Source: Varibaculum massiliense
Lineage (GTDB): Bacteria > Actinomycetota > Actinomycetes > Actinomycetales > Actinomycetaceae
Direction of reading: 5' to 3'
DNA: 64,000 nt
Assembly: GCF_900106855.1 (NCBI RefSeq)
Contig: NZ_FNWI01000004.1
Location: 1,736,001 to 1,800,000 of the forward strand
Made by a program: the position numbers and the translations under genes. Below are positions 33,646-41,677 of this stretch, piece after piece (the stretch's first letter is position 1; the number at the start of each line of letters is the position of its first letter). The notes beneath the pieces were generated by a model. It did no database searches and was not told the origin of the DNA. It saw only the letters and a list, made by a program, of their open reading frames with translations.

Positions 33646-34001
33646 ATTTTTGAAAATCGCGACATAACCACTAAGCACTTCCCCACCCTAAAAATATTGA
33701 CCTTGTTCCAGCGCCAAGTTACGGAACAAGTCGAGGATTCGGTTAGGGGTTGGGGGCGTCGAATCTCTACGACTCGCTGAGGGGTCAGCGGGCGGGGCCA
33801 ACCGTACACAAAAAGACCGATTCAAACAGGGTATTAACCTACCTGCGGTTTTACCTGTTACGAAGCCTTGGTTGTCTCTCAGTAGCGACACGAAGGCTTA
33901 AGCGGTTTTATTAGGCCCCCAGCATTCACGTCTTTTCTAATTATTGAAGAGGTGTGGGTGTTGGGTTTTTTATATCAATAAATCGAGTGAGGAGTTTTCT
34001 C
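33646..34001. other. Gene-free region after HNH, possible packaging-site remnant and island boundary
   Basis: The first part has GC-rich runs (near 33740-33800) like the region between HNH and terS in related phages, where cos or pac may lie. From about 33900 the sequence turns A/T-rich and leads into the cargo island. No gene is supported. Confidence 0.45.
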
Positions 34002-36488
34002 ATGGATCAGATGGTGCTAAAAACACAGCAATGGCTCAATCGCACCTATAGGAGCAAGGCTGGATTCGGTTCAGTCGTAGAGGACGGATATACCGGCTGG
34101 GGCACGGTCAACGCTTTGATTCGGGCCCTGCAAATCGAGCTGGGTATTACGACAACGGCTAACAATTTCGGACCGGGAACTATCAGTCGCTTCCAGTCTC
34201 GGTGGCCTAACGGCATCCACCAACAGGATGACGGTGCGCAGGAGACTTCTAATGTGTACGGCATTATCCAAGGCGCTTTGTGGTGTAAGGGATATTCTGC
34301 TGGTGCCAGTGATATCACGACGCATTTCTATAGTGGAACAGGCAAAGCTATCAAACAGCTTAAAGCTGACATGGGTATCGGTGGGGATTCCACCGTGACG
34401 CTCGATATCATGAAAGCATTGTTATCGATGCAGCAATTCGTATTGCTGAATTCTTATGGCGGCCTTGCAGCGATCCGCCAAGCACAACAGCTCATTAATC
34501 AGCAGTACCGTTCCTATACGGGGATTATCCCAACAGATGGACTGTACGGTCGAGAAATGAACACTGCTTTGATTAAGGTTTTGCAGGCCATTGAAGGATT
34601 CAGCACTGGGGAGGCTACCGGAAATTTCGGTAACGGTACCAGATCACGGCTGAAGACTATTTCTGCGTCGAATGCGTCAGCATATCCAGAATGGGTGCGT
34701 CTTGCCAGTATTGCTTTGGTTTGCAACCGAATGGTGCCTGCTGTTTACACCGTGTGGAATATGGCGATCGATCAAGGTCTACGAGAATTCCAAAAAACCT
34801 ATGCGCTGCCAGTAACAGGGAAAGTGGATCCGACCACATGGATGAGCCTGTTGACCTCGAAAGGTGATCCGAATCGCGCCTGTAAAGCATGCGATACACG
34901 CTTTGAGATTACGACGCAACGGCTCAAGCTGCTCAAAGCTAACGGTTACGAGATTGTGGGGCGTTACCTGACTGAACCCAATCAGGATTCAAAAGATCCG
35001 TCCAACTATTTCAAAGCTATTCGGCCAGGAGAACTTGAACGCATCACCAACGGAGGGATGAAGTTCTTCCCGATATTCCAAGAGTATTCCACCGAATTGC
35101 GCCACTTCACTCGAGAAAACGGAACTCGCCATGCCACGCTTGCAAGGCAAGCAGCCCAGCGACTGGGTATTCCGGGAACGTATATTTATTTCGCTGTTGA
35201 TTTCGATGCGACAGACCCTCAGGTCACAAGCCATATTCTTCCGTATTTCCAAGGCGTGCGTGGAAGCCTGGGAGGCGGATACAAAGTGGGTATCTACGCA
35301 TCACGCAATATTTGCAGCCGCATCATCAAAGCAGGCTACGCTGGAAGCGCGTTCGTATCTGACATGTCCACAGGATTTTCTGGCAACCTCGGCTTCCCTA
35401 TTCCTGATAGTTGGAACTATGATCAGTTCACTGAAATCAGTAACTACAATGGTCAGGGGTTTGACCTTGATCGGGTCGCCTATTCAGGTCAAGCTCCAGC
35501 AGTGGATCATGTTGCACCCTCAAGTGCCGGTGGCGCTGCGCCCGACACCAGCATCAATTACAACAAGTTGGCTCCGATTGATCTGATCTGGCATTTAGAG
35601 AAGCGCTTTGAGGAATTACGTGCTGATAGCAAAGTTGGTGAGGACTACGTTGCGGGTTCTCATGGTGCGGGAACGCGGATTGTCGTTCCGACTTGGCGTT
35701 GCATACTCAACTATTTAGCAAAAGCCTACCTGCGTGACGGTGGTAGTGGATCTGCGGTGAACTGGTCCGTATCTGCAGAAAGTTTCAGGAGTGCTGACGC
35801 GAGCGTACTCGAGAAGGACGCTGTAGGCAAGAAGATCATCGCTGCCTTGAATCGCTATATTGATAACACTTGGCGGCAATCCATGACCGACAAGACCGGA
35901 GAATCAGTTGATCTGGCGCATCTGGCGGCAACAACACTTGGATACACCAACTGGAATGTTATCCCTGATGCGTGGACTGGCTGGGCTGGAGACCTAGCTA
36001 CTGCCATGGAGAATATTCAGAAAACGCTTGATTGGAATCCCAGTGCGAACCTGGATCAGGTGGCCACAGCTCTAGTCGGTCAAGGCCCCGATTATCGTCA
36101 GCATCCTGGCTTGAAGGGGCTAGTACTTGACAAGAAAAACGACAAGGGAAAATGGGAATCGGTAGGAAACAACTGTAACCGTGACGACCTCTGCTGTGAC
36201 GGAGATGCCATTGTCATCGCCAACACGCTAGAAAACGGCAACGACTCCAACGCTCATCTTCTGTCAGCAACATTGCGAGAGTACTACAGCAATTCCAGCA
36301 AACTTGCCAACAGATTCAAGCGGATCGCCAGCAGTGTTAATGCCTCAAATGCTTCAGGCGCGTTGACAGCATTCGTTTCAGTCATGTCAGGAGTACCGGG
36401 TGGGGTTCTAAGGCGAAAGCTAGCTGGCTCAATTTCCTCAGAGGTGATTAATAAAGCCTGTGAAAAACTAGCGAACTTCATTTTCTGA
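34002..36488 (+). CDS. Large peptidoglycan-binding / DUF1906 glycoside-hydrolase-like protein with variable C-terminus
   Basis: ATG at 34002 follows GAGGAG and gives 828 residues. Residues 1 to about 290 contain repeated peptidoglycan-binding-like modules (Q-x2-L-N-x2-Y-R segments, DGLYGREMNTAL, FQKTYALPVTGKVDPTTW). About 305-500 form the DUF1906/Rv2525c-like glycoside-hydrolase domain (GYEIVGRYLTEP, YIYFAVDFDAT, YKVGIYAS). The remaining 300 residues are a separate module ending in NSSKLANRFKRI and a hydrophobic tail. No signal peptide is visible. The C-terminal tip is duplicated as an orphan at 37138, which suggests an exchangeable effector tip. Confidence 0.8.
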   Translation: MDQMVLKTQQWLNRTYRSKAGFGSVVEDGYTGWGTVNALIRALQIELGITTTANNFGPGTISRFQSRWPNGIHQQDDGAQETSNVYGIIQGALWCKGYSAGASDITTHFYSGTGKAIKQLKADMGIGGDSTVTLDIMKALLSMQQFVLLNSYGGLAAIRQAQQLINQQYRSYTGIIPTDGLYGREMNTALIKVLQAIEGFSTGEATGNFGNGTRSRLKTISASNASAYPEWVRLASIALVCNRMVPAVYTVWNMAIDQGLREFQKTYALPVTGKVDPTTWMSLLTSKGDPNRACKACDTRFEITTQRLKLLKANGYEIVGRYLTEPNQDSKDPSNYFKAIRPGELERITNGGMKFFPIFQEYSTELRHFTRENGTRHATLARQAAQRLGIPGTYIYFAVDFDATDPQVTSHILPYFQGVRGSLGGGYKVGIYASRNICSRIIKAGYAGSAFVSDMSTGFSGNLGFPIPDSWNYDQFTEISNYNGQGFDLDRVAYSGQAPAVDHVAPSSAGGAAPDTSINYNKLAPIDLIWHLEKRFEELRADSKVGEDYVAGSHGAGTRIVVPTWRCILNYLAKAYLRDGGSGSAVNWSVSAESFRSADASVLEKDAVGKKIIAALNRYIDNTWRQSMTDKTGESVDLAHLAATTLGYTNWNVIPDAWTGWAGDLATAMENIQKTLDWNPSANLDQVATALVGQGPDYRQHPGLKGLVLDKKNDKGKWESVGNNCNRDDLCCDGDAIVIANTLENGNDSNAHLLSATLREYYSNSSKLANRFKRIASSVNASNASGALTAFVSVMSGVPGGVLRRKLAGSISSEVINKACEKLANFIF

Positions 36489-36920
36489 TGGATCATTAGG
36501 GTCAGAAACATGGCAGGCTACCCTTTTTCGCATCGCTAAACGAATCAGGTAGCCTGCCATGAAAATGACAGCTGGAATTCCATAAAGTCCACACCATTTA
36601 ACATCCGAAGGAGAATCTGGAGCTACTGGATACAAAATGTGATTTCCGGCTGAAAACACGCTTCCTCCAGTTGAAATCCAAAATGCCATAATGTCAGCAA
36701 CCAAGCCAAAGCAGTAAAGCAAGAGTGGCAAAACAAAAAAGTTTAGCGGCCATTCTGATACCTGGATTTTCCGGGTGATTAGTAATGCAACTACAGGTAT
36801 GAGAACTGGTTCAATGACTGCCGCAGGGAACAGCACCCACACCAGGTCGCTAAGAAAAACTATCTGGAATACCAGCACACATACGGCATAGACCAGAGCG
36901 ATTTTGACGATATCACGCAT
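36468..36920 (-). CDS. Membrane protein, candidate immunity protein for the preceding C-terminus
   Basis: The start at 36920 (MRDIVKIALV) follows GAAGGGG. The 150-residue protein has four to five hydrophobic helices and a polar tail. It is convergent with the large protein and overlaps its last 21 bases. The orphan copy of the toxin-like tip further right has a different four-helix protein in exactly the same position, which is why I propose an immunity role. I recognise no family. Confidence 0.65.
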   Translation of the reverse strand: MRDIVKIALVYAVCVLVFQIVFLSDLVWVLFPAAVIEPVLIPVVALLITRKIQVSEWPLNFFVLPLLLYCFGLVADIMAFWISTGGSVFSAGNHILYPVAPDSPSDVKWCGLYGIPAVIFMAGYLIRLAMRKRVACHVSDPNDPSENEVR

Positions 36921-37087
36921 CAGTGCCCCTTCCCTCGCCACACCTAGTCAGAGATAAGCCAACTTTTCTATTGACTGAAATCTCATCGATGTTAGAACTG
37001 TCTCCATGCCTGTCTAAACTACCACGTAATAGGAAACCGCTGGGCGCTATCCTGAGGCAGGAATTTGTTTTATTGGCTTTATTGTGG

Positions 37088-37135
37088 ACGCGGAGCTTCT
37101 TAATCGCCCAGTCGTAGTGGCTAGGCGCCGCCGAC
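37088..37135 (-). pseudogene. Remnant of the 3' end of a ClbS/DfsB gene
   Basis: Read on the minus strand this stretch encodes SHYDWAIKKLR, which matches SHYEWAIKKLR at the C-terminus of the intact ClbS/DfsB protein at 38000-38566, and the DNA is clearly related over about 48 bases. It has no start or remaining body. It lies directly before the orphan C-terminal module. Confidence 0.7.
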
Positions 37136-37137
37136 AC

Positions 37138-37335
37138 AATAATTCCAGCAAACTAGCCAACAGATTCAAGCAGATTGGCTGGAGCTTAGGGGCGAATAAT
37201 TCCACTGAGGCATATCAGAAAATAAATGAATATGCCGACTTGGATAGCGCCGTTTTAGGATGGTTCCTGGCTGGATACGTCAAGGAAGAGATTCGTTTGA
37301 CAGCTTGCCGAAAGCTAGCTGAATTCATCTACTGA
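37138..37335 (+). pseudogene. Orphan C-terminal module of the large cargo protein
   Basis: The 65 codons begin with NNSSKLANRFKQI and end LAEFIY, mirroring NSSKLANRFKRI ... LANFIF at the C-terminus of the 828-residue protein. The first 30 or so bases are almost identical in DNA; the remainder diverges. No proper start or ribosome binding site precedes it. It therefore looks like a displaced, older C-terminal tip. Confidence 0.75.
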
Positions 37336-37778
37336 TAATTGATTTGGTCTTTTCCTTGGTGTGGCGCTTGGGTAAAAACGCTAAACCCAAGCGCTACACC
37401 ACCAACAACAAGAGCGCCGATGGCGGGAACGGAAAACTGGCTCAGCAGTTGAGAAAAAGAATCACTATGAACTAACGAGCCGACACCATCGAGTGAACAG
37501 AGAAAAGCTGAGAGTCCGATAAAGGCTCCTGCTGAAAGTTGCAACGCGCGGGCAGATTGAATACCGATGATATGCTTATTGAAAAGCAGAAGAAGAATCG
37601 TGAAACACACATACATGATTGGCATCAATAAGAAGACCACAAAAAATCTCTGATCCTGATCCTTGCACCGTTGAAAGATGGCGGCGAAAAGCCACGCGCC
37701 GACAAAATATGCCAGAGCGGATACAAGAAACACAGATATTTTTTTGATGACCAGTCCCTTCAACTTTTCGCTACACAT
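37329..37778 (-). CDS. Membrane protein, candidate immunity protein for the orphan module
   Basis: The 149-residue protein has four hydrophobic helices (about residues 13-33, 46-68, 80-95 and 118-138). Its stop overlaps the end of the orphan module by seven bases, in the same convergent geometry as the protein at 36468-36920. The two are similar in size and topology but not obviously in sequence, as expected for partners of different toxin tips. Function is inferred from position only. Confidence 0.65.
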   Translation of the reverse strand: MCSEKLKGLVIKKISVFLVSALAYFVGAWLFAAIFQRCKDQDQRFFVVFLLMPIMYVCFTILLLLFNKHIIGIQSARALQLSAGAFIGLSAFLCSLDGVGSLVHSDSFSQLLSQFSVPAIGALVVGGVALGFSVFTQAPHQGKDQINYQ

Positions 37779-37999
37779 TTTGATACGGCAACGGCATCAG
37801 GAGTTGTATGCCCAATAAGTTCTCATTCTACAAGAAGGGTTTCCCTGCATTGCTAAGGATAGCGCTGATCGGGCGGATGTTGCGTGAATGCAGGCACGAG
37901 GCCTGGTGCGTTGAACCCGACAGTCACGAAAAGGCGCACGGGAGCGCCTATACCAGAGGCTCCCGAGTATCTGTCTGTGGTGTACAGCGTGGTAAGAAG

Positions 38000-38566
38000 C
38001 TACTGGGGGGCGGCTTGGTTATGGGGTTGTTCTGGCGGCTTTCTGGTGAATGCACGGAGCTTTTTGATTGCCCATTCGTAGTGGCTTGATGTGGCTGACA
38101 CGCAGTAGGAGCCGAGCGAGGTTGTGCCCGTCCACGGGAAATGCGCCTTGGTGAATAACTCCTCGTTGGTGAACTCGCCGATGAGAGCCACTACTGCGGT
38201 GTGGCTGTCAGCGAGGTTCTCGCGGATAGCCTCAAGCTCAGTGCCCTGATATTGAGTCCAAATCTCTTGGTTGAGCGTTGGCGTGGTTCGCCACGTGTGA
38301 GGAAACGGAAGAAACGGTCGAGGCTGACCCTGGCGGTTGGCGTCGACGAAGCCAAGCAACATGCGCTGCCACTCGTGCAGGTGGGCAAGGACGTCGCGCA
38401 GGTTTTTGTCCCGCGCCCAGTGGGCTTCTTTACCGATTTGAGTGATGCTGGGATCAAAATTCGTATGCTGATCGTCGGAACTCATGCCCTCAATGAGGCT
38501 GTCCAGTTTCGCATACTGCGCCTCGGCGGCATCCAATAGTTCAGTTTTCGTCTTCGGTCTCGGCAC
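38000..38566 (-). CDS. ClbS/DfsB family four-helix-bundle protein (DinB-like)
   Basis: GTG at 38566 gives 188 residues starting PRPKTKTELLDAAEAQYAKLDSLIEGM, the typical start of ClbS/DfsB proteins. The body has HLHEWQRMLLGF and the end SSHYEWAIKKLRAF. ClbS hydrolyses the colibactin cyclopropane; most homologues have unknown roles in stress or drug resistance. It forms the right edge of the cargo island and its 3' end is duplicated as a remnant at 37088. Confidence 0.82.
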   Translation of the reverse strand: MPRPKTKTELLDAAEAQYAKLDSLIEGMSSDDQHTNFDPSITQIGKEAHWARDKNLRDVLAHLHEWQRMLLGFVDANRQGQPRPFLPFPHTWRTTPTLNQEIWTQYQGTELEAIRENLADSHTAVVALIGEFTNEELFTKAHFPWTGTTSLGSYCVSATSSHYEWAIKKLRAFTRKPPEQPHNQAAPQ

Positions 38567-38606
38567 GCCACTAATTGTCTCACAGCAGGAAAGCAGATGA
38601 AAACCT

Positions 38607-39179
38607 ATGGCGAAAGACGGAACGAACCGGGGTGGCCGCCGTGTGCGGGCAGGTGCGAAACCCGATCCGCTGAATGCGAAGCTCGCAGCTGGCCGCCCAG
38701 CCACGCGGCTTGATGATCCGCTGGGTGAGCCGTTTGACTTTGAAGGCTCAGATATCGGGGATGGTGCGGTGCTTGCTGGTGAGGTGATGCCGGAGCCTGC
38801 CGAGTATCTGTCGGAGATTCAGCGTGATGGTAAACCCCTCGGCGCTGACCTCGTCTACCGAGAAACATGGCAATGGCTCGATCAACGTGGCTGTTCCCAG
38901 TTCGTCGCACCGCGCTTGATCGAATCCTATGCGCAGGCGTTCGCGCGTTATGTGCAGTGTGAACAGGCGATCTCCAAGTTCGGCTTGCTCGGCAAACACC
39001 CAACCACAGGGGCTGCGATCGCATCCCCGTTCGTTGCTATGTCCCAGTCTTTCGGGAAGCAAGCGAACGTGTACTGGTACGAGATTTACGAGATAGTGCG
39101 CGCCACCTGCACCAGCGACTACTCAGGTTCGGCGCCGGGTGATGACGTGATGGAGCGCCTGCTGCAAGCCCGCTCCTAA
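38607..39179 (+). CDS. terS: Phage terminase small subunit (P27 family)
   Basis: The 190-residue protein starts with a basic segment (KDGTNRGGRRVRAGAKPDPLNAKLAAGRPA) and shows the P27 helical core (ETWQWLDQRGCSQFVAPRLIESYAQAFARYVQCEQAISKFG...NVYWYEIYEIVRATC). It recognises the packaging site and delivers DNA to TerL. Here it is separated from TerL by a 5-kb methylation module. A terminator follows. Confidence 0.88.
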   Translation: MAKDGTNRGGRRVRAGAKPDPLNAKLAAGRPATRLDDPLGEPFDFEGSDIGDGAVLAGEVMPEPAEYLSEIQRDGKPLGADLVYRETWQWLDQRGCSQFVAPRLIESYAQAFARYVQCEQAISKFGLLGKHPTTGAAIASPFVAMSQSFGKQANVYWYEIYEIVRATCTSDYSGSAPGDDVMERLLQARS

Positions 39180-39197
39180 CACCCCTTTGATTCTCGT

Positions 39198-39226
39198 GTG
39201 CCTGCCCGAGATGGGTGGGCACTTTT
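39198..39226 (+). terminator. Terminator after terS
   Basis: GTGCC (39198-39202) pairs with GGCAC (39218-39222), extended inside by CCC/GGG pairs, and TTTT follows. Confidence 0.65.
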
Positions 39227-39258
39227 CTATGCCTTGATTCTTCGGAAAGTGAGTATGT

Positions 39259-40443
39259 ATGTCTACGAAGACTGCTGAGGCCGTGTGTATCGGCCATCCC
39301 GATAAGCTCTGCGATCTGATCTCAGACACAATCCTTGACGACATTCTCTACGAGGACCCAGCCGCACGCGTTGCAGTAGAAGTGATGGCATCTGGCCGCA
39401 GGATCATTGTGACTGGCGAGATCACTTCGAAGGTTCGTCCGCGTATTCGTGAGTCGGTGCGTTACGCGCTGGTGAAGGCGGGTTATGTGCCGTGGAAGTT
39501 CCTCGTTTTCGTCTGGACACGCCGCCAATCCCCAGACATCAACGCAGGGGTTTCCAAGTCCTTGGAGGCTCGCTTCGGAGACACGAGTGAGTTTGCGTTG
39601 CAGGGCGCTGGCGATCAAGGCACCGTCTACGGATACGCCACCAACGAAACCCCGCAGCGTTTGCCATTGCCGCTCGTACTCTCGCATGAGATCTGTGGGC
39701 GTCTTGATGACGCCCGCAAGGACGGCACGATCAGCGGTATCAAGTCCGATGGTAAGGCGCAGGTGACGGTTCGCTACGACGCCGCCGGACAACCCGTAGC
39801 AATCGAAACCGTCGTGGTGTCGATCCAACACGAGAAGATCAAGGATCTGGACGAGCTTGCGGCTGAGGTCAAAACACTGATCGTCGCACCCGCGTGTAAG
39901 CCGTATCTGCCAATTAGCGCTGACACCAAGATTCTGGTGAATCCCTCGGGCTTGTTTACGGTGGGTGGTTCAAAGGCAGACACGGGGCTCACTGGTCGCA
40001 AGCTGATGGTTGACACTTACGGCGGTCTCGCCCCACATGGTGGTGGTGCGTTCTCAGGCAAGGACGCCTCGAAGGTTGACCGCTCGGGTGCCTATATGGC
40101 GCGCTTGATAGCCAAGACCATCGTCGACGCACGGTTGGCCGTCGAGTGCCAAGTGAGCATTTCCTATGCGATTGGGAAGGCTGACCCGCTCGCCTTTACC
40201 ATCGACACCCGCGGCAGTGGTGAATACTCCGACGAGATCCTCGCTAAGGCCGCAGCCGAGGTGTTTCCGCTACGCCCCGGTGGAATTATCGATGCTTTGA
40301 ATCTTCGCAAGCCTGGTTTTACAAGGTACTCGACCTACGGACATTTCGGCTATCCCGGTCTGCGCTGGGAGAACTCGTTCGCTCACGTCGACGCATTAAA
40401 GAAGGCGGTGACTACACATGCTCATGAAGCCAATGCCCATTAG
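39259..40443 (+). CDS. metK: Phage-encoded S-adenosylmethionine synthetase
   Basis: The 394-residue protein has all MetK hallmarks: GHPDKLCDLISD (residues 12-23), GAGDQG (about 115-120), and the phosphate loop GGGAFSGKDASKVDRSGAY (about 261-279). It condenses ATP and methionine to S-adenosylmethionine. It overlaps the following methyltransferase gene by 26 bases, so the phage probably raises the methyl-donor pool for the two DNA methyltransferases. It differs from chromosomal enzymes in details such as GTVYGYA after GAGDQG. Confidence 0.93.
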   Translation: MSTKTAEAVCIGHPDKLCDLISDTILDDILYEDPAARVAVEVMASGRRIIVTGEITSKVRPRIRESVRYALVKAGYVPWKFLVFVWTRRQSPDINAGVSKSLEARFGDTSEFALQGAGDQGTVYGYATNETPQRLPLPLVLSHEICGRLDDARKDGTISGIKSDGKAQVTVRYDAAGQPVAIETVVVSIQHEKIKDLDELAAEVKTLIVAPACKPYLPISADTKILVNPSGLFTVGGSKADTGLTGRKLMVDTYGGLAPHGGGAFSGKDASKVDRSGAYMARLIAKTIVDARLAVECQVSISYAIGKADPLAFTIDTRGSGEYSDEILAKAAAEVFPLRPGGIIDALNLRKPGFTRYSTYGHFGYPGLRWENSFAHVDALKKAVTTHAHEANAH

Positions 40444-41674
40444 TGAACTCAAGCCCGCTGACTACAATCCGCGTAAAGACCTCCAGCCCGGTGATCCTGA
40501 GTATGAGAAGCTCAAGCGATCCTTGACCGAGTTCGGCTACGTCGAACCCGTCATCTGGAACTCCACCACTGGTCATGTCGTTGGTGGTCATCAGCGTTTG
40601 AAGGTGCTCGAAGATCTAGGCCACACGGACGTGGACGTGATCGTCGTGGAGCTCGATGAGACCCGCGAGAAAGCACTCAACATCGCGCTCAACAAGATCA
40701 GCGGCGAATGGGACAACGACAAACTCGCCCTCCTCATCGCCGACCTCGATGCTTCGGATTTCGATGCTGAACTAACTGGCTTCGACGACGCCGAAATCCA
40801 GCAGTTGATCGGCTCCTTGGATGAGGGCGAGGTTGAGGACGACGACTTCGACCTTACCGCCGCCCTGGAGGCCGCCGCGTTCGTGGAGCGCGGGGATATC
40901 TGGACGCTTGGCCGCCACCGACTCGTGTGCGGGGATGCCACCTCGCAAGCAGACGTCGAGGTGCTCATGGATGGCACGCGCGCCAACCTTGTGCTCACGG
41001 ACCCGCCGTACAACGTGGCGTTCGAATCGTCTGATGGCTTGTCGATCCGCAATGACAAGATGGGTGCGGACGCGTTCTACGAGTTCCTGCTCGCCGCTTT
41101 CACCCAGATGGCGGAAGTGTGTGAGAAGGGCGCATCCGCGTATGTGTTTCACGCCGACACCGAAGGATTGAACTTCCGTCGCGCCTTTCAAGACGCAGGC
41201 TTCAAGCTCTCCGGCTGTTGTATCTGGGTCAAGGACTCTCTGGTACTGGGGCGATCCCCATACCAGTGGCAGCACGAGCCGATCCTTTACGGCTGGGTAA
41301 AGACGGGTAAGCACAAGTGGTACGCCGACCGGAAACAAACCACGATCTGGAACTTCGCCAAGCCACGCCGCAACGCCGACCACCCAACCAGCAAGCCACT
41401 GGACTTGTTGGCGTATCCGCTTCAGAACTCCACCCAGGCGAACGCGATCGTGCTCGACACGTTCGCGGGCTCCGGCTCCACGCTCATGGCAGCTGAGGCA
41501 ACCGACCGCATCTGCTACTGCATGGAGTTGGACGAGAAATACGCCTCGGTGATCCTGCGCCGGTATGCCGAACACACCGGGGATGCAGCAGGAATTACCT
41601 GCCTACGAGACGGCAAGGAATACACGTATCTCGATCTGGTGAAAGAAGTCGATCGCCCCAAACAGAAAGGCTAA
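40418..41674 (+). CDS. ParB-domain fused DNA methyltransferase (beta class)
   Basis: The 418-residue protein has an N-terminal ParB/Srx domain (ISELKPADYNPRK, VVGGHQRLKVLEDLG) and a C-terminal beta-class N6/N4 methyltransferase with motif IV DPPYNV (about residue 196) and motif I FAGSGST (about 349). The ParB-like part may help DNA binding. No restriction enzyme is adjacent, so it is an orphan methylase that probably protects phage DNA. Confidence 0.93.
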   Translation: MLMKPMPISELKPADYNPRKDLQPGDPEYEKLKRSLTEFGYVEPVIWNSTTGHVVGGHQRLKVLEDLGHTDVDVIVVELDETREKALNIALNKISGEWDNDKLALLIADLDASDFDAELTGFDDAEIQQLIGSLDEGEVEDDDFDLTAALEAAAFVERGDIWTLGRHRLVCGDATSQADVEVLMDGTRANLVLTDPPYNVAFESSDGLSIRNDKMGADAFYEFLLAAFTQMAEVCEKGASAYVFHADTEGLNFRRAFQDAGFKLSGCCIWVKDSLVLGRSPYQWQHEPILYGWVKTGKHKWYADRKQTTIWNFAKPRRNADHPTSKPLDLLAYPLQNSTQANAIVLDTFAGSGSTLMAAEATDRICYCMELDEKYASVILRRYAEHTGDAAGITCLRDGKEYTYLDLVKEVDRPKQKG

Positions 41675-41677
41675 CCC

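Noticed and set aside
34989-35586. Alternative frames over the DUF1906 domain
   Set aside because: They overlap a well-supported domain and lack ribosome binding sites; unlike the frame inside the C5 methyltransferase gene they show no conserved pattern.
36913-37137. Minus-strand 74-codon frame left of the orphan module
   Set aside because: Only the first residues (SHYDWAIKKLR) are meaningful and they belong to the 3' end of a ClbS/DfsB gene; the rest reads through intergenic sequence. Recorded as a remnant.
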